Position numbers and translations under genes: made by a program | Assembly: GCA_947377705.1 (NCBI GenBank) | Contig: CANCGU010000061.1 | Span: 1-12,023 of the forward strand | Direction of reading: 5' to 3' | Length of the DNA: 12,023 nt | Source of the DNA: Comamonadaceae bacterium | Lineage (GTDB): Bacteria > Pseudomonadota > Gammaproteobacteria > Burkholderiales > Burkholderiaceae | The notes under the pieces: model-generated | Database searches by the model: none | The model's input: only the letters and a program-made list of their open reading frames with translations | What the model was told of the DNA's origin: nothing | Shown: piece after piece, positions 8,917-12,023 of the stretch | How positions within the stretch are numbered: the stretch's first letter is position 1 | Layout of the letters: each line of letters begins with the position of its first letter

Positions 8917-10729
8917 GCGTGGGGGCCATTCTGGCGTGTTGGATCACGGCATGGACCAAGGCCTCTCGGTCAAACGGTTTGGGCAGCACGGCACAAATGC
9001 CAGCGTCTAGGCACTCTTTCACGGCATCAGCCGCCACGTTCGCGGTCAATGCCACAACAGGGACGCTGACAAAGGGTTCGACGCCCTCTTGGCGAATGTG
9101 TCGGACCACGTCAACCCCCGAGATGTCGGGCATGATCAAGTCCATGAGGACCAAGTCGTAGCGGGTGGTGCGCATTTTTTCGAGGGCTTGCGTGCCATTG
9201 GCGGCTTGGTCAATGCGTGTGTTGGGCAAGCTGCGCATGAGCGTGGCGCTGACCACCAAACGGTTGGTGGCGTGATCGTCCACCACCAGCAGGTGAAAGG
9301 GGCTAGGGTCGGTCAAGACATCGTCGTTGCGGCGAGCCAAGGGCGCGGTTGCAATTTCTATTGGCAACCGAACCGTGAATCGACTGCCTTCGCCCAAGGT
9401 GCTTTGCACCTGAATGCTGCCTTGATGGCTTTTCACCAAGCTGCGCGTGATGGCCAGACCTAGGCCGTTGCCATGCAAGGCGTTGTCAGTGTGCCGGTTG
9501 TCGTTGGCCTTGATTTGCACAAAGGGCTCAAAAATATCTTCCAGATGGTTGCTGGGAATGCCCTTGCCAGAATCTTCCACGCAGATGATCAATGTGCCGT
9601 GCGTGCTCTCCGCGTGTGCCGTTTCAAAACTGGCCTGCATGCGCACATAGCCCTGTGTCGTGAACTTCAAGGCGTTGCCTAGCAGGTTGAGGATGATTTG
9701 CGCCAGACGGTGCGGATCGATCAGCGCCCAAGTGGGCAATGATGGGGTGAGCGTTAGTGGGTATGACAAGCCGCTTTGTGCCGCTTTGGGGGCTAAGGTT
9801 TGGTGGGTGTTGGTGAGCAGGTCGTGCAAATTGACGGCTTGTTTCGTCAAAATCAACTTGCCTTGTTGGATTTGGGAAAAGTCCAACAAATCATTGATGA
9901 CCGTGACCAAATGTGAGGCTGAGTTGCGAGCGCCTTGCACATAAGGCTGAGTTTGTGGCGGCATGTGTGCGTCGGTGGCTAATAAACCCAAATAGCCCAT
10001 GACGGCATTCAGGGGCGTGCGCATTTCGTGACTCACCATGGCTAAAAAACTGTCTTTGTGGGTGTTGGCCACAAGCAGGTTGTGTGACAGCGTTTTGAGG
10101 CGCTGGTTGGTGCGTTGCAAGCGACGCAGATGATGCTCATTCGCCGTGTCGTAGGTCTGCACCAGAATCATTTGCGTGAGCAGCATCATTGAGAACATGG
10201 TTGCGCCAAAGATCATGCTCTCCAACGAGCTTTCGCCATGTCTACTCTCGACGTTTGGCGCTGACATGATGTTGGCGCTAACCCAGTAGCCACGCGACTG
10301 AAGGTAGTAGAGCGTCAAAACGCTGAGAAACGAAATGCCCATCCATGCGGTGGCCCATTTTCTTGATGCCGTGAAAAGCGGCATCAGCGGCACAATGGCG
10401 AGCCACACAAGCGCTGGGGATGTCACGCCGCCCGTGAGGCCCGCATTGAACAGAACCACCCCCAGCAAGGTGAGTTGATAGATGCATACGCACCAGGTCA
10501 TGCGTACGCCCATCCGCCAGAGGATCATGGCTGTTGCAATCAGACCTGTCGCCAGCAAGGTCGACGCGGCCCCGGCGTGGTTTCCCATCCAGAAAAACCA
10601 AATCGAAATCGGAACAATGCCCATGAGCGCAGACACGGAAAACGAAAAGAAAAAGATATTCGGCGTCGCGCGTAAATGTGACGGCAGTCGTCGCTTGATG
10701 AGGATGTGGATGCGTCGGTTGACATTCAT
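8912..10729 (-). CDS. Membrane-bound hybrid sensor histidine kinase with receiver domain
   Basis: A 605-residue two-component sensor in the inner membrane; the signal is unknown. About six hydrophobic segments occupy residues 25-195, including a TGGVTSP motif between segments 3 and 4, with no large periplasmic loop. A short coiled-coil-like stretch follows (about 195-225). The HisKA domain has the phosphoacceptor His234 in SHEMRTPLNAVMGYL. The ATPase domain has the N box (Asn352 in NLLGNALKF), DSGKG, FEPF and GNGLGLA. A C-terminal receiver domain (about 480-603) has the acidic pair in VVDDH, the phosphoacceptor Asp530 in MDLIMPD and Lys584 in LPKPF. No Hpt domain or partner regulator is in the window, so phosphate probably passes to a separate Hpt protein or the receiver is self-regulatory. 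I start at the ATG at 10729 because GAGG lies 7 nt upstream; an ATG two codons earlier (10735) is too close to it. It is read towards prfC and divergently from ahcY. Confidence 0.92.
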   Translation of the reverse strand: MNVNRRIHILIKRRLPSHLRATPNIFFFSFSVSALMGIVPISIWFFWMGNHAGAASTLLATGLIATAMILWRMGVRMTWCVCIYQLTLLGVVLFNAGLTGGVTSPALVWLAIVPLMPLFTASRKWATAWMGISFLSVLTLYYLQSRGYWVSANIMSAPNVESRHGESSLESMIFGATMFSMMLLTQMILVQTYDTANEHHLRRLQRTNQRLKTLSHNLLVANTHKDSFLAMVSHEMRTPLNAVMGYLGLLATDAHMPPQTQPYVQGARNSASHLVTVINDLLDFSQIQQGKLILTKQAVNLHDLLTNTHQTLAPKAAQSGLSYPLTLTPSLPTWALIDPHRLAQIILNLLGNALKFTTQGYVRMQASFETAHAESTHGTLIICVEDSGKGIPSNHLEDIFEPFVQIKANDNRHTDNALHGNGLGLAITRSLVKSHQGSIQVQSTLGEGSRFTVRLPIEIATAPLARRNDDVLTDPSPFHLLVVDDHATNRLVVSATLMRSLPNTRIDQAANGTQALEKMRTTRYDLVLMDLIMPDISGVDVVRHIRQEGVEPFVSVPVVALTANVAADAVKECLDAGICAVLPKPFDREALVHAVIQHARMAPTP

Positions 10730-10735
10730 GGGCAT

Positions 10736-10741
10736 GCCTCA
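10736..10741 (-). promoter_or_regulatory. Ribosome binding site that decides the kinase start
   Basis: On the minus strand GAGG lies only 1 nt ahead of the ATG at 10735 but 7 nt ahead of the ATG at 10729. Normal spacing is 5-9 nt, so initiation at 10729 is favoured. Confidence 0.5.
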
Positions 10742-10788
10742 ATATTAAGGGCTTGTCATTACTTTTCCCGTTGGGTCTTGTGATCGGC

Positions 10789-10794
10789 TAAAAT
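10789..10794 (+). promoter_or_regulatory. Possible -10 box for the ahcY riboswitch transcript
   Basis: TAAAAT lies 7 nt upstream of the first base of the riboswitch P1 stem, the right distance for transcription to begin at the aptamer. The region 17-18 nt upstream (about 10765-10771) has no good -35 match, so the call rests on position and the -10 alone. Confidence 0.4.
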
Positions 10795-10800
10795 TTCACA

Positions 10801-10857
10801 TCCGAGGAGCGCTGCAACCTGTCAAAGGTGAGGCTCGGACTGCCAACCGCGCTCACC
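10801..10857 (+). ncRNA. S-adenosylhomocysteine (SAH) riboswitch, ahcY leader
   Basis: This leader matches the ahcY-type SAH riboswitch, which binds S-adenosylhomocysteine and turns on genes that dispose of it. The conserved strings CCGAGGAGCGCTGCAAC (10802-10818), GTGAGGCTCGGA (10829-10839) and GCGCTCACC (10849-10857) are all present in order. P1 pairs 10801-10806 with 10834-10839 (6 bp). The pseudoknot helix P2 pairs GAGCGC at 10807-10812 with GCGCTC at 10849-10854 (6 of 6). A short internal helix can form between 10817-10820 and 10826-10829. The gene downstream encodes the SAH-degrading enzyme, as expected. The outer limits of the motif are approximate. Confidence 0.93.
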
Positions 10858-10950
10858 CACTAGTCAACGTGAGGTGAGCGCCTCGAAGAATCCTTCGGAC
10901 TCCCAGACGCCAACCGCGCGTTGCTAGTGGCTTTGCCAACCATTGGAGTC
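10849..10950 (+). promoter_or_regulatory. Riboswitch expression platform: alternative stem and possible SD-sequestering pairing
   Basis: GCGCTCACC (10849-10857), whose first six bases form the 3' strand of aptamer P2, can instead pair perfectly with GGTGAGCGC at 10873-10881, extended inside by 10858-10860 with 10869-10871. A small hairpin follows (10884-10888 with 10893-10897). GACTCC at 10898-10903 is then perfectly complementary to GGAGTC at 10945-10950, which contains the ahcY Shine-Dalgarno sequence. An 11-nt stretch, GCCAACCGCGC, occurs at 10842-10852 and again at 10909-10919. I infer translational control; no poly-T terminator is seen in the leader. Confidence 0.55.
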
Positions 10951-10956
10951 TTACAA

Positions 10957-12023
10957 ATGAACGCTGTTCTTAAAACCAACGCTGCCGCTGATTACATCGT
11001 GGCCGACATGTCCTTGGCCGCTTGGGGCCGTAAAGAAATCAAAATCGCGGAAACCGAAATGCCCGGTTTGATGGCCATCCGCGATGAATTCGCCAAAGCG
11101 CAGCCTCTCAAAGGCGCTCGCGTGACCGGTTCGTTGCACATGACCATTCAAACGGCTGTGTTGATTGAAACCTTGAAGTCCTTGGGCGCTGACGTGCGCT
11201 GGGCCTCTTGCAATATCTTCTCTACCCAAGACCATGCTGCGGCAGCGATTGCTGAAGCTGGCATCCCCGTGTTCGCCACCAAAGGCGAAACCTTGGCTGA
11301 GTACTGGGACTACACCCACCGCATTTTTGAATTCGGCGCTAAAGGCGCCGAAGGCGAAGGTCCCAACATGATCTTGGACGACGGTGGCGATGCCACGTTG
11401 TTGATGCACTTGGGTAAGCGCGCTGAAACCGACGCTTCGTTGATTGCCAACCCCACCAGCGAAGAAGAAACCTGTTTGTTCAACGCCATCAACGCCAAAT
11501 TGGCGGTGGACCCCACTTGGTACAGCCGCAAAGGCGCGCACATCATCGGCGTGACCGAAGAGACCACCACCGGCGTGTTGCGCTTGAACGAAATGGCCGC
11601 CAAGGGCAGCCTGATGTTCCGCGCCATCAACGTGAACGACTCGGTGACTAAGAGCAAGTTTGACAACCTCTACGGCTGCCGCGAGTCTTTGGTGGACTCC
11701 ATCAAGCGCGCGACCGACGTGATGATCGCTGGCAAAGTGGCTTGCGTGGCCGGTTACGGCGACGTGGGCAAGGGTTCTGCACAAGCCTTGCGCGCTTTGA
11801 GCGCTCAAGTGTGGGTGACCGAGATTGACCCCATCAACGCACTGCAAGCTGCGATGGAAGGCTACAAAGTGGTCACCATGGAATACGCCGCTGACAAGTG
11901 CGACATCTTCGTGTCCGCCACGGGCAACAAGAACGTGATTCGCTACGAGCACATGGCTGCCATGAAAGACGAAGCCATCGTTTGCAACATCGGTCACTTC
12001 GACAACGAAATCGATGTGGCTTC
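10957..12023 (+). CDS. ahcY: Adenosylhomocysteinase (SAH hydrolase), 3' partial
   Basis: AhcY reversibly hydrolyses S-adenosylhomocysteine to adenosine and homocysteine using tightly bound NAD, clearing the product inhibitor of methyltransferases in the cytoplasmic methyl cycle. 355 codons are present; the family is about 430-480 residues, so the C-terminal dimer and NAD-closing segment is cut off. Visible family features are His61 in [17 protein letters not shown] at 140-146 (catalytic Asp region), Glu202 in EETTTG, Lys232 and Asp236 in [14 protein letters not shown], and the NAD-binding GYGDVGKG at 266-273. The ATG at 10957 is preceded by GGAG at 10945-10948 with 8-nt spacing, and the protein begins at the usual family start. 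The SAH riboswitch in its leader fits the function. In related bacteria metF often follows, but that lies outside the window. Confidence 0.97.
   Translation, partial: MNAVLKTNAAADYIVADMSLAAWGRKEIKIAETEMPGLMAIRDEFAKAQPLKGARVTGSLHMTIQTAVLIETLKSLGADVRWASCNIFSTQDHAAAAIAEAGIPVFATKGETLAEYWDYTHRIFEFGAKGAEGEGPNMILDDGGDATLLMHLGKRAETDASLIANPTSEEETCLFNAINAKLAVDPTWYSRKGAHIIGVTEETTTGVLRLNEMAAKGSLMFRAINVNDSVTKSKFDNLYGCRESLVDSIKRATDVMIAGKVACVAGYGDVGKGSAQALRALSAQVWVTEIDPINALQAAMEGYKVVTMEYAADKCDIFVSATGNKNVIRYEHMAAMKDEAIVCNIGHFDNEIDVA

Noticed and set aside
10779..10800. TGTGA-N12-TCACA symmetry resembling a CRP or FNR site
   Set aside because: CRP sites have a 6-nt spacer and FNR half-sites differ; a 12-nt spacer does not fit either, and the right half overlaps the likely transcription start.
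10951..11997. Long open frame of 348 codons on the minus strand opposite ahcY
   Set aside because: It lies antisense to a clear AhcY coding region, its His/Gly/Val-rich translation resembles no family I know, and long antisense frames are common opposite biased GC-rich genes.

Overview
The window looks like a chromosomal segment from a betaproteobacterium of the order Burkholderiales. A Comamonadaceae relative (Limnohabitans or Rhodoferax-like) is my best guess, but it is only a guess. The reasons are the moderately GC-rich coding sequence, an S-adenosylhomocysteine (SAH) riboswitch directly upstream of ahcY, the betaproteobacterial style of AhcY, and a double-length UvrA-like protein. No phage, plasmid, insertion sequence, CRISPR, rRNA or tRNA signals are seen.

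Layout: (1) 1-5883, plus strand: the 5'-truncated gene of a tandem UvrA, two complete UvrA-like units in one chain with four ABC ATPase sites. (2) 5886-7091, plus strand: an MFS exporter starting 2 nt after the uvrA stop, so probably co-transcribed. (3) 7092-7228: a short convergent intergenic region filled by a large palindromic element. (4) 8860-7229, minus strand: prfC, peptide-release factor 3. (5) 10729-8912, minus strand: an orphan membrane-bound hybrid histidine kinase with a C-terminal receiver domain, 51 nt upstream of prfC. (6) 10736-10956: a divergent intergenic region carrying an SAH riboswitch. (7) 10957 to the window end, plus strand: ahcY, S-adenosylhomocysteine hydrolase, truncated at its 3' end.

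The most interesting structure is a family of three palindromic elements (about 2313-2400, 4677-4752, 7122-7207). Each has two 25-nt arms that pair with each other around a loop. Two of the loops share a 31-nt core at 29 of 31 positions, and the third has a shorter loop that resembles the core on the opposite strand. The arms differ in sequence between copies but still pair. In the two copies inside the uvrA gene nearly every departure from Watson-Crick pairing is a G-U wobble when read on the strand that carries the core, which hints at RNA-level structure. Both of those copies are in frame and translated: one interrupts the second ATPase half of UvrA unit 1, the other lies in the linker before the last ATPase domain of unit 2. 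The third copy sits between the convergent MFS and prfC genes.

Functionally the window is a patchwork: DNA damage recognition (tandem UvrA) with an exporter, translation termination (RF3) behind a sensor kinase, and methyl-cycle recycling under SAH control. Only uvrA-MFS and kinase-prfC look like transcription units.
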